The notes under the pieces were generated by a model. It searched no databases and had not been told where the DNA came from. It was given only the letters and a program-made list of their open reading frames with translations. A stretch of DNA of 64,000 bases, taken from Dasyornis broadbenti. Its lineage: Eukaryota; Chordata; Aves; Passeriformes; Dasyornithidae. Within the stretch, counting starts at the first letter, position 1. Every line of letters starts with the position of its first letter. Where the stretch lies: assembly GCA_013397935.1 (NCBI GenBank), contig VZRN01001859.1, positions 1,210,268 to 1,274,267 of the forward strand, read 5' to 3'. The position numbers and the translations under genes were made by a program. Shown here piece by piece: positions 49,001 to 61,224 of this stretch.

Positions 49001-52000
49001 ACAAACCACCAGCAGCAGCCCAGCAGTGTTGATTGCTTAGCAGGTAGGACAGAAGAAATTAGCTTTCAAGAAAGCTTAGAAGAAAAGTGATATAGTAACT
49101 ACTAGGATTTTGGCAGGGGAAACCATGAGAGAACTGGATGGCAGTTTAATGGCTGGCAGGATCATCATGAAAACAGAGAAGAGGGGGAAGTTACAGGATA
49201 TAAATGGGTTATTGGAGGCTGTCTCTATGCAGTAGCTGTGTTCTCTCTTCCTTAATAGACTCTGTGTGTTGTCATTGATACCTGTCCTTCTGAGGAAGAC
49301 AAGACTTTGAAAGGACTTGAAGCTAATAAGTCATTAGACAATTTTTAAGAAGATGAAATATGCTTTTGGTATCTCATAACAATTTGATGTAGGCATTGAG
49401 CATTGCAACTGTTCAAGCTACCTTGCCCTGTCTTCCATTCTGTGTTCTATTGAGGGTCTTCTGGGGACAGTCTTTCACAAAATTCTGGAAAGCAAACCAG
49501 CAATGTAATGAGTTGTAATGTCATGTTTTGTTGACTTCCATATGCTAACAGATTTAGCTGAATTTTCATATAGACAATATTTGGGGATAAAGGCTACAAG
49601 TTTTATATTACATTGTCTGCCATGAAAGTTTTAGAAATGTAGGGAGAAATTCCCTGTTTTATATATATGTATATATATATATACACTGCACTTTCCTACA
49701 AGCTATTCAAAGGCATTTTTCATTTGAATGTCACACTTCTTCATAGTGCTGATGTCATGTGTAATATTAGATCAGGCTTTACTCTCACACAGATTAAGAG
49801 TAGATAGTACAGGCTATCAGAGAGTAGATAGCAGATTATCTGCATCCATTGTGCTTGTATCAGTATAAGGAGTTTGCACTTAGCACCTCAGTCAAAGGAT
49901 AAAGATCAAGTGTATCTATTGAACTCAGTGAGTTATTGATCAGCAGATTTAATTCAACATGTTAAGGAAAAGAAGTTATATGAGAAAGGCAGATGCTAGC
50001 CTGTCTACTACAATATATGTTTTAGAAGGTGAAAACATAAAGAATTCACCTCCCTCCCTCCAAAAAACCCAAAAACCCTCCAGCAAACCATCAGAGGAAA
50101 AAATTTTCAACTTCTAGAGCAATTAGGCTTTTATTCACCAAGCAAATTTCCTTCTATTATTACCATTCAATAAGCTACTTTTTCTGACTTTCTACCTCTA
50201 GTGGGTACCAATATGGAACTCTTCCAGGAAAAAATTACACAAAGAACTTGTACAGCCATTTTCCCATGCTGTGCTATGAAAGATTTAGAAATCCTTCCCG
50301 ACACAGATTTTTTCACTTACATCCAAAAATATACAGCATATTTTCACTTGACAATCTACGGGAGCTTATAATGGACAGAAAGCCATGTGAGAATGAATAG
50401 AGCGGATGGCAACTCTGCTTCAAAGTCAAGCAAGGCTGATTAAGATTCCCTGTGCAGCTTTCATGAAGCCTCTTTCTGTGCACTTTTTTTGACCTTGTCT
50501 CTCATTACATGCTCACACACAGCTCTTTTCAAGGGGTACGAGCGTACTCTGTGCCTCGGATGAGCAATGATCACTGACAAAGGAATTACTTCATGTTTTC
50601 TGCATTGCTCAGCATGCATAGTACATTTACTGCATCACACCGAGGCAGGAGCATATCTTCACTGCCCATTCCAGTGTGTTCTCCTCTGCATCAGAATTCT
50701 TATCCATTCCTGGCCCCACCTTTCAGTCTTCCCATCTTAGTCTCATTTTTGGCAGTCAGGCTCAGCCTTATCTAGTCTCTGACTCCTGTACTCCCATTCC
50801 AGGTTGATTGGCATTCCAGTTCCTTCAAGCACATGGAGCCTTTGTTAAGGTGGCAGAGCCAGCTTTAAGCTAACTAACCTAGGAAGCATTAAGAGTGAAA
50901 CTGTGGCTGAAACCTGCTGAAACCCTGAGCAAACACTTGGTAGCCCCATAGCTGAGCCCCAGGTCACCAGTGTTCAATGCTGATACGGCACCGCAGCGCC
51001 TATGGGCTGCCTCTCCCATTTCCAATGCCAACTGCTTTCAGCCTCCCTCTTCACATCTGTTTTCTCTTTCAACAATCAAACCAGTTTAGGACCACTCTGT
51101 ATACAAACTGGGATGGATATCATCAGTGGGAGTCCTGAGACATTATTTTCTAGTCAACAGCAGAAATGGCAGTAATACTGCTATTAATCTCAGTGTCTCC
51201 AAAACAGCTCTGATATCCCTTTATAGCAAGGCCTCCACTTTGCATCAAGAGCAGAAATATCAGTCTGTTCAGTCTAGGCAATATTCACACATGCTGGGTC
51301 CCAGACATTAGCTCAAAGGCGAAAGCAAAGCTGTTGTGTCACCTTACCTTGACATTCTGTGGGACATCAATGCAGAAAGCAGATGGTCACAAAAGTCCAT
51401 TCATCAGAGAAGAGCTCTATCTCAGGCTGATTCTGAACCTGCAGCTCTCAGCATTACCCAGCTAACAAACATGTACAGGGGCTTTCTGCAAAAATGCAGT
51501 GCAAACAGGAAAGCTTGGGGCAAAAGAACACATGATAATCAACATCAGTGCACTAAATGCTTATATTCAGGACAACATAAGCTCATTTTAAATTTGCTTA
51601 CCCAGGACTTACTGTTTCAAAAGAAATACTGAAAGGCGATTTTTTTCAGCTTTTTCATAAATTTCGGTTTCCAGCTTTTATTACTTTGTAATTAGTCATG
51701 AATATTGCTTTCATAAAGGCTATACCCAGGCAGAAAACTCCTCACATAATCCCTAATTTAGTCCCTCAAAGGGAATTTGGCAACCACCTCAGATGATTAA
51801 ACGGTGATCAAGTAACTGCCTAAAACTAAGAAGCAAGATGCTGCTCTTCAGCCTCCCAAGTTTTCTGGTAAAGAGCTGAGACTTGTGTTACTGCTGTTAC
51901 CCAGAGAGGAAGTCAATCTGCTGGATGGTGTTGAAAATAAACTCTTCCCTTATCTCCCTATCTTGCAAATGCAATGTGTATTTGGCTCCATGTTTTATTA

Positions 52001-52509
52001 CTTTCTTTCTCATCCTGTAAAGCGCCCTGAGGCCTTATGCCTCTTCCCTGCCATGTGTTACTGCACAGTTGGGGCCAATGCAGTTCAAGGAGAAGGTACT
52101 ACCCTGGTGGGTTGCCTGAGCCTATTCTCACCAGAAGACTTACTTGAAAAGTTTCCATCCATCTGTTTATCAGATTTGGGAGTCAATTAGCACTTTCATT
52201 TGTAGTATCTGCTTCACTCAGAACTAGGTTTCTTTATTTATGTTTTTCTTGTGGACAGAAAAAATGTTGGCGGGTTTCAGCCAAGCTTTGGGGAAAATTT
52301 TTCAGAACCTTCTAGACAGATATTCATATGTATGTCTAAACTAGCAGGTTTTATGTTCAGGAGGAAACTGATAATGACTCTTGCATTCAGCAAGACACTG
52401 CATGAGTTGAGGTTATGGGGCTTTCCCATCAATTTTTATTCCCACATTTTTTTTTCTCCTTCTCTAATTTGCAAGTTGACACACTGCTAACAGTATTGAG
52501 ATTGCTGAT
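46069..52509. other. Unique non-coding DNA
   Basis: No gene or mobile element is recognised. Small structures: a 7-bp-arm inverted repeat TTTACTC-AGT-GAGTAAA at 47663-47679, a T-rich tract at 48899-48927, and an interrupted (TA)n run at about 49659-49684. A minus-strand open frame of 152 codons at 47160-47618 shows no motif and is overlapped by others. The C/A-rich patch at 50048-50090 is simple sequence. Confidence 0.5.
49659..49684. repeat. (TA)n microsatellite with one G interruption
   Basis: An alternating AT run of about 26 bp broken once (ATATATATGTATATATATAT). It is self-complementary and prone to slippage; no further meaning is visible. Confidence 0.9.
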
Positions 52510-52900
52510 GTTTACTCCAATTTATGCTCAACCTGGTGGAAGCAGCCAGGCCTCGTGTTTCTCCTCTGTGAAAACCACCAGGACTCCAGCATGGACTGTC
52601 AGCATGAGTTCCAGCTGCATGGATAAGGCACTGAGCGAAATCAGAAACTTCATCTGCAACCGGCTGTATGCCGTGTGTGGCAGTGCAGCCTCTTCAAGCT
52701 GATGGTGACCATGTTGTCCAAGAACAAACCAGTTCAGAAATATGTTAAAGACACAACCATGCGAGACAAAGCAGCTCAAAGTCTGTGATCTTCTTTAGGA
52801 AGCACTCTGGGAATCATTCAGGAACTCTGTCAGGTTTCACAAGGAGATCAACATGTCTGCCATGATGGCAAGTGGAAGTCCTGGAAAAAAACTGTCCTAG
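52510..52900. pseudogene. Coding-like but broken block, origin unknown
   Basis: This 390-bp block has higher GC content and more coding-like amino-acid composition than its surroundings, yet no single frame is intact. On the plus strand one frame gives MDKALSEIRNFICNRLYAVC and then stops at 52700-52702. A second frame, open across that stop, gives SLFKLMVTMLSKNKPVQKYV and ends at TGA (52787-52789). A third continues with GIIQELCQVSQGD. Together these could be one reading frame interrupted by two small indels, as in a processed pseudogene or decayed exons. The minus strand is also open for 83 codons (52528-52779), so strand is uncertain. I recognise no protein family. Low confidence; chance cannot be excluded. 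Confidence 0.25.
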
Positions 52901-53033
52901 TGCTTTCTACTGCATTTGTTCCTAAGTATCAAGTTATTTTCTTTACAGGTATTTGAGCATATGAAATGCCTTTACCTGCCCATGTGCATTTAAATTGCAA
53001 ATAATTTTTTTTTTACTAAATATAAAAACCGAC

Positions 53034-53310
53034 ACCTTTAAACTGAAAGAGTGGAAGTTTAGATTAGATGTTAGGATGAAATTCTTTACTGTGAGAGTGG
53101 TGAGACACTGGAGCAGGTTGCCCAGAGAAATTTTGGATGCCCCAAACCTGGAGGTGTTCAAGGCCAGGTTGGATGGGGCTCTGAGCAACCTGGTCTAGTG
53201 GAAGGTGTCCCTGTCCATGGCAGGGAAGTTGGAACTGGATGATCTTGAAGGTCCGTTTCAACCCAAGTCATTCTATGATTCTGTGATTGATTCCATGATT
53301 AATTCTATAA
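53034..53310 (+). mobile_element. CR1 LINE, 5'-truncated 3' fragment
   Basis: It starts in CTTTAAACTGAAAGAGTGGA, close to the usual 'tttaaactaaaagagggtaga' of CR1. It reads as the ORF2 C-terminus (KFFTVRVVRHWSRLPREIL, then APNLEVFKARLDGALSNLV) with an intact frame to the normal stop at 53196-53198, then the 3' UTR (GGATGATCTTGAAGGTCCG). It ends with ATTCTATGATTCTGTGATTG and partial ATTCC/ATTCT units. It is among the better-preserved copies in the window, therefore relatively young. Same subfamily style as the copy at 6161. Confidence 0.94.
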
Positions 53311-56300
53311 TTTAAGAGTTATTTAATAACTGCATGGTGTGAGAGGTTATTCGTGATCTCAGGCACAAGGTAATACAGACAGAAGTATATGTTTATACAC
53401 ACACTTCTACACAGAAAGGAACTCTACTAACAGTTAAATGCTCAAATATCTGTTTATTATTCTTCCAGTTCTGTTTACTGACAATTCTTTTTTTAATTGC
53501 TAAACATGAGCTAGCTGTTTTCACACTATGAACTCCCTCTGCACGGAGATAGAGGTTTCACATACAATAGGACAGAAAATGCAAACAGTGAACAATGAGG
53601 ACGACATTAGTTTACAGCAATCTCAAACTCAGTTTCTTTAATTTCCTTTACATGAACTTTATCTATGCAGGTTCTTCCTGTCTTCAAGCAAGGAAAATAT
53701 TGACCTCAGAAAGAATAAAAGAAGTATTCACATTTCAATTGCTGTAGATACAAAGGATTCACGTATGCTCTTTAATCAGACATCAAGCACCTAAAAAACA
53801 AATAAATAAGTTTGCTACACCATTTTGACTGAGTATTCTGTTTTTAATCTGGACAGAGCTTGTGAGGAAAATCCTTGTGGCCTTGGTTTCTCTGCTGAAC
53901 TCAGGAACAAAAATATTATACTGAAGCCAGTTATAATGGTGTCATTTTCCGCAGCTACCAAACATGCCAGGCCACTAGACAGAAGTCAGAAACGTCTGCT
54001 AGATAGCACGTAAGTGAACATAATTGATATGAAAATATTCTCAGGTATGTATGCTAGCTCTCCCAAGAAATCTTACTCTGTTATTGTCATCTGGGAGGCG
54101 AATGATGCTTGTTTGCTGCTGTGCTGGCTCTGCCTTGGGCTGTGGGGACAGTGCAGGGCAGCTGTGGCAAAGGCAGCAAGTGGGGAGGCTGGGGTCAGGG
54201 GCATGGCCAGGGAATGGCACTTCAGCAGTGACTTCTGTGGGCTTCATGGGGAAAAGGACCTCCAGGGTTTCCAGTCATGTTAGCCCAAATTAGTCTGAGT
54301 TTAGTTTAGATTTGCCCTTTCTTTGGGGGTTAGAGGTGTACAAAAGTGAAAGCAAAACTGAAGGAAATGGTCCCCATCTGCAAAAATCTACTGAGGAAGG
54401 GAAAATTTATTTTTATATCTTTACACTTGAAATGCTTCATCAAGCAGATGGGAGGGGGTTTGGTCTCATTTAGACTTTGCGTCCTAAAGTTCAGTCCGTG
54501 AAGACTAAGAACCCTTTGGCCATCTCCTTCATAAAAGAGGTGGTGCAGCTTTACCTCAAAATTCTGGCTGATGCCAGATGCCTCACAGTTTAAATACCTT
54601 TTGCTTAACATTGTGAAGGAAAGATACTGAGGCAGTGGGTGCGTACACTTTTCCTTAGGGATATGGTATAATGTGATCACAGTACTTTTCAACTGACATT
54701 AGTGATATAAGAACTAGCTTGCCCTCTGTTGCCTGTCTGCTCAATAGAGAAAAACAATTTCCTTGAGAGAACAATTCACTTTATTTTATGAGCAGATAAA
54801 TGCAATCCAGTGGTTTTACTCTGCTTCCACTGACTATGATGAGAGCCTAATTACTGGGATTTACAGAGGTAGGTGAGATGAATCCCACACAAGCTGTCTC
54901 CACTTGAAAAATGTACATGAGTTTTGTACAGCTCCTCAAAATCTAAGATGCATGAGGAGGTGCTTGAAATCAGGCTGCAGGGTGAATATAGGCATGTTCC
55001 TACATTTTTGAAAAATCCACAGCCACACTTCCTAGAAAACTGTGTGCAAGATTCTTGCCTGTTACAAAATGTATAGGCTTAACTTCTCCAGTAATATTTG
55101 AAGCTCTCAGTCCTGTCTCTTGCTATGCCCAAAATGCTTGGCATTAGGATAAAGCAAATAAGTGCCATTTGTCTCTGAAACAGTCTTCCATTCCCACAAA
55201 GCTGTGATGGCCTGTGGATTAATATTAGACAATTTGGAAGATGTGTGAAAAGTACCAAAGGAAAGCAGTCGTTACAGCTGTAATCAGTTATGATGCTTTC
55301 AAGCAGCATAACCCAATAGCAACTTTCAGTCCAATTCTTCCCATTCCCTTTATAATATCTACCCAGATGCCACTATGCTCTTGTATGTGCTTTTCTCATC
55401 CTTCAGCTCTCCCACTGCGATTTTAATCTGCTGTTAGTGGCAGCGCTGGCAGAGCCCTGTCCCAAACAACTTATCTTGGCACGTGGGATCCCCCTTCTAA
55501 TTATCTGCTTCCCAGTTGCTGTGAAGACAAAAATTAGAGACTTGGCTGAACCACACACCAAGAATTACAGCAGTTTGAGAGTCTCTAAGTAGAAAATGTT
55601 TCAACAAGACTGTGCAAAGTCTCAAAAGCCCATTAAACACAAATGACTTTCTGTAACAGCATAGTTCTGCCAGAGTTGGGTTTTGTTTGCATGAGACACA
55701 TCAGTATGTCTTAATACAAATGAGGAAGTTTTATATGACATCAAATTCACACCTTCTAAACTCAGAGTGTGCTCTGACTGAAGGAGGCAGAAATCTGAAG
55801 TAATTTCATTGCTATAATTATTCTGGATTTAAGGCAGTGTAATAGGGAATAAAATATATTCCAGCAAGCACTGATAGGCCTCAATTTAACACCACACTTT
55901 AATTTTATAGAGAATTTTAATTAATGCAATTGAAGAAGGAAGATGGAACTAGAATGTGGAAACAAGTCACTTTCAAATGAATGTATTCATAATGGCTTCC
56001 TGTGAAGCAGCTTGCAAGCAATGCAACCGCTCATCCAGAATGAAGTAATTTTTCTAACTTCAGCTAATGTTGATTTAAATACCATTTTAGTAACTGTGAA
56101 AGAAAATTAACACTTGATTCCTTTTTATTGTGATTAATTATTCCACTATTTCTAAATATTTTTTAAATACTTCCTGTGTTAGATTCTAATATAACTTACA
56201 TTTTGTTTTCCATTACTTTAATTTCATTATCCCCAGAGAAATTATTTCCAGATATTTGCCAGGATAATTTGGAAAATAAGCATTATTTAATTTTAAATAA

Positions 56301-57042
56301 TCATTTAAAAGTGCCTAATACAAATGTTATTCCCACTTCCTTTTATTTATTCTGAAAACAGGAAAAACCTAGCAACACCAAGGAGCTGAACAGCAAGCAA
56401 AGTATGATTTAAACACTACTAAAATGCATATCTAAATAGATTATTTTAATGTGGTTGAACAACCAGTCCAAGAGAAGCCATCAGGACAACTCCATTCAAG
56501 AGACTTCCAGAAGCCTGGGTTAAGGCTTGACCATCAACCCGGGAAACACATAATGCCATTTATGTCTTTAAAAAAAAAAAGTTTAAATAATAATAAAAAT
56601 AAAAATTTGTAGACAAGTACTGAGCATAGTGAGTGCTTTGAGATATGCCTGATTCTGCAGCCTGCATTTACAGCTCTGAGACATATCAGCAACTGAGCTG
56701 GGAGTCTCCTTCATCTCAGCAAAGCTGCTGAGCTGAGCCTCCACAAATAAGAATTGTTTTCTCAGGAGTGAATAAGTCTTATCTCAGTAGTAAGCCTCTC
56801 CAAAATGTCCAGATGGCAACATTACCTAAATAATATTCTAGAGCTATGCTAAATTTACAAGGTGCCCATGGCAAGGGATATGCAGAGACATCTGTGTTTC
56901 AATGATACTTCACCAACAGTTAGAATTATCAGCAATAACAAAACAGAAAAAATACTGTACCCTCATGAATATAACTTGTGATATCTCTCACTGATAATAT
57001 ACTGCCATCCAGACCTGATTAAATGTATATTTTATATGCAAG
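53311..57042. other. Unique non-coding DNA, AT-rich in its later part
   Basis: No gene is recognised. A GC-richer patch at 54105-54270 gives short open frames on both strands with no motif. The segment 55800-56350 is notably AT-rich, with few homopolymers and homeobox-like TAAT/ATTA cores; it could include conserved non-coding elements, but this needs alignment. An A-rich tract lies at 56569-56606. Confidence 0.5.
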
Positions 57043-57185
57043 GATGGAGACTCAGTGAGTTCTCTGGGTAACCTCTGCCAGAATTTGACCGTCCTTAAGA
57101 TAAAAAAATGATTGTTTTCTTGTGTGCAATTGGAATATTGAGTGTTCTAGTTTGTATCCATTACCTGTTGTCTTATCAATAGTCT
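57043..57185 (-). mobile_element. Degenerate CR1 LINE relic
   Basis: The plus strand reads GGATGGAGACTCAGTGAGTT, CTCTGGGTAACCTCTGCCAG and later TTTGTATCCATTACCTGTTG with CTTATCAATAGTC. These align block by block with the reverse complement of the CR1 ORF2 3' coding region (usual 'ccctgggcaacctgttccag' and 'gtgcccattgcctcttgtcc'). Both ends are gone and many substitutions have accumulated, so this is one of the oldest copies here. Confidence 0.75.
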
Positions 57186-60100
57186 TTCAAGTGTGTCAAA
57201 TGTACCACACAATGTTCATTTATGGAATATTAGAATGTTCAGACCTTTTTTCACAGAATATTAGAAAGCTCGGGCTATATTTCAAAGAATGTTAGAATTT
57301 TTATCTTCTTTTCCTTAAATTTATTTTCTGGTGTGACCTCCAGTTATTCAACACAGACTTATGCCCATGACTTATGCCTATGCCAGGATTTCTCTGAAAA
57401 TTCAATTGCCCATCAAATAGAGCTCTTACACACACCATTAACAACACAGGGCTAGATATGTTGCATGAGGAAAGAAGAAAATTTATTGAACTATGGTAAC
57501 AAAAAAACCCAAAACAAAACAGTTTACCTCTTCAGTCATTTTAGTGAGTGTCTTTGCTGAAGACCTACTAATCTACACACAATGATTCTTTTATTTTTGC
57601 TAAACCTTCTGCTGCTTGTGGAGGGTTTTAGAATTCACCACAGTACCAAATTGTTAATGTACTCATCTTTTCACTGTTTCCACCTCACCTACCAGATGCT
57701 TCACAGGATATTTCCACTAGCAGCTTCCATTAGTATTGACTGTTGCCCACATCAAATGTTTAATGTGCACTGTCAGGTTTAATCATGTGTTTGCTTGAAC
57801 AAGATCCATTATTGTCTTTGCTTGTATTGCAGAGACAGCTTAGTAGGGTTTCTCACTTCACAGATTATTGAACCTTTTTTTGATGAACTGTGCTGTTTGT
57901 AGCTTAGTAACTACAAGCTTTTAATTATTAAGAATCTTGGAGAATTCTGAATGGTACACGATAAAGGCTTTTCAGTCAGCACTTTGGACTCTGACTGGCT
58001 CCAGCATCTCTTACCTGCCCTGTGGAACAGATCTAAAATAACACAACACATGGAAGCATCAGTTATTGTTTGTGTAATACATACATACACAGGGAAAGAA
58101 AGACCCCTGGAGCACCAGCTAAACCAGTTTTGGTTCAGGCAATGTAGTGAGACAAATTTACCCGGGGACACTTGCTTCAAACATTTTCTGGACAAATTCA
58201 CCTCTGTTGAGCTCCACCACCAGTATGTTAAAATGCTTGTTAAGATTTGCACGTAGCCCTCTGGTGATTGTGTTGATGGATGATAGCTTTATACTGCAGG
58301 AAAAGATTGAGCGCCTAGGGCTGATTCTTTCACATGTGTTAGCCTTATTTTTTTTGACCATGACGTTTTGTTCATATGCCAGTATCTTAGCAACAGCAGA
58401 CAGTCTGATTCTACTAAGTTCACTGTTTCCTCCTTGGGAAATTAATAAAAGGATGACATCCCAATTTAACCTTCTATTTGCCTTTTGGGGTATGGAATGT
58501 CAGCTTATTTAGTGCTGTGCACTACAAAGCAACAGCTCCGGGAGCAAACAGCCCAGAAAGGGTCCGAATAATGTTGCTGTGATAGGGACAGAAATCATGA
58601 TACCAGAAATACAGCACCAGTAGCACAAGTACTTTGGCAGACTATTACGTCTGCAACCTAAGAGTTTTAATGTCCTGAAATTAGGGACATTACCAACAAT
58701 AACAAGGTAACCTGCAACTTCATGAAATACCTTAAAATGCATCATCATAAATTAAAAGTTTCTGGAAATTATATATTACTTAGACTACAGAGGAAGAAAC
58801 ATAAACTCTGTGGGAGATTATATTTGTACAGCAGTAGGACCGCAGTCACATTTAGCAATTTGAATTGTTTGGAAGACAGCATTCATAGACATATATCTCA
58901 AAGCATTTTGTGCTTAAGCAAAGATTAAAAACCAAGCATATACTCCATTTCCTTCTGATACCGCTGGCTCATCCTTTAAGGTTATCTCTTATGGTGTGGA
59001 AAGGCACTGATAAATGAAAGAATAAATCACCTATTTTAACTAATTGTTCCTTTAGTGTCCTGCCTTTAAAAATAGCTTTTTCCCTACTGCTTTGTCATCA
59101 GTATCTGAATGCTCAAGGTTATGCTGCAAGGTATGCATTGAGAGTCCAGTTCAGAAGCCCCTATTTACAAGTCATAAGGAAGATGAACAGGATCCGTGAG
59201 TGGCACTGGTCTAATGTGCACGATAGGCCAAAAAAAACCCCAAATCAGGTATTGATTCCAGGCTTATAGGTTCTTCTTCAAACAGGAATATGGTGAATAA
59301 TACATTTTTAATATCTGAACAGCACTGTCCATCTGTCTTCATCTTTTCTTGTTCAGATTTTCCAGCTACATCTAGAGTTTGGATGCACATATTTGGCTGT
59401 CCTCAGTTCTAGCACACCCTAACACTTTTGTGTGACTTTCAACAATACTCTGATGTTAATCAGAGAACCAGAATCTGGCTGGTTGGAGACCTGCCCAGTA
59501 TGTGCTAACTGACCACAGCAAACTTGTATGGGAATGTGCACCACATCAGCTTCATGAAAACTAGTCTCTCTTCCTTCTGAAACAACAACACATATTTCAT
59601 GTCTCCCTAGCTGCTAATTTTCTTCAAAACTCAACATCTGCACACTGTGATTGAAGAGCAATCACAAGAGGCCTTTGTAGCAAACTGACAACTTTTTAAA
59701 ATTGCAATTCTGAATTAAATGTGTTCACGGTCATCCTGAGACTGCACACTGAAGAAAGGTTTAGCATAAGACACAAAGGGTTTAACAGGGGTGCTCATAT
59801 AAAGATTTGTACTTTCAAAGAAGTGTTTTGCTCATTCACTTGCAGAAAAACAAGAAGAAAGAGGTGGGATTTGGAAGGAAAATCCTTACTGTATTGGATT
59901 CACTGTACTTGAGGCTCTCTGAGTGTCTTGGAAGACTTTCATTTTATTCCACAGAAACATTCTCATTAAGAGAAAATTGGCAAAATTTTGTTTGCAATTA
60001 TTCTTAGGAGTAAAAGTCAGATCAACATGGGCCAATTGCAGAAAATAACTAGGAAAATAGCAAAATAAGGAATACATTTTTATGAGAACAAAAATAATTT

Positions 60101-61224
60101 TAAATAGACTTTTCAAACTCTTTAATGTGAATATACATGTATCAATCAAAAGCATTTTCTTTGACTAACCAGGAAAAATTGTTTAAGGCATCAAATTTTA
60201 ATCTCTCTAAAAAATTACTGTTACTCTTACTGCTCAAGATAATATTAATAATAGAAATCCACATTTCTAGTCTAGAATATTTTGTGAGGAGCATAATTAC
60301 ATGCAAAAATAAAATGCCAGTCTGCAATGTTCAAACAAAATATAGTTATTTTGGAACAATTTTACGATTAACATCTAAAGGTACTTGGGAAAAATATCCA
60401 CTTGACTGATGCAATTTCTGCATGCAGTTCTACTCTGCTTAACATAATATTTTATTTTAATATAAAAATACGCTTCTTTATGAGCATGAGAACATCGCCT
60501 CATGTCCTCAAGAGCACATTTTTTGCTTCTGTGGGGAATGAGATCCTAACTTTGTGCTGGTCCTACCCTTAGCCTACTATTTTCAAAATTGTCATGGAAC
60601 AATGTGTTCATACTCAAAAAATGACAAAGGAAGGGAGCCTTTTCTGAGGGAAAGGCAAACAAGAACCCCATTGTTTACATATATTTAATTAACATGAATA
60701 TACATGAAGACAGTGCACAGTTTTCTTTTAGAAATGGGGATCAAGGCATTGCCTTCACAATACTAGTAAAAACCAAAAGAACAGAATTCTAGTACACATG
60801 CATAACAATTTTAAAAAAGCAGAAGGATGGCATTTTTAACAGAGTGGATGTTACTTAGGAATGTCTCAGTAAAACGTTTGTTGCGACTTCTAATGATAAC
60901 TAGAGACAAAAAGTTTCCCATAAATACTTGAGAACAGAACACATTGCTACTTTACATTCATAATTCTTCAGCTAACATTCTCCTTTCTTCCCACTGCTCC
61001 TTTTCATCTGCCTAGTCTAACATTTAGAAAAAGTACTAAAAGGAGAAAACAGCAATTATTGTTTCAGTTATGTCTTCCTGAGTAGTCCTTAAATATCACT
61101 TGTAATATCCTAATTTTTCTAAATAAAGTAATACAAAATTATTAATAAAGGTCCATCTTTGAAAATTAAGTATTCTAATCAGGACCACATTAGAAAACAG
61201 TGAGACATAAACATATTTTATCAC
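57186..61224. other. Unique AT-rich non-coding DNA
   Basis: No element or gene is recognised. Overlapping frames of 100-121 codons at 57911-58512 lie on both strands of the same AT-rich DNA and show no motif beyond hydrophobic stretches expected from T-rich sequence. Sequence from 60100 to 61200 is strongly AT-rich. Confidence 0.5.
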
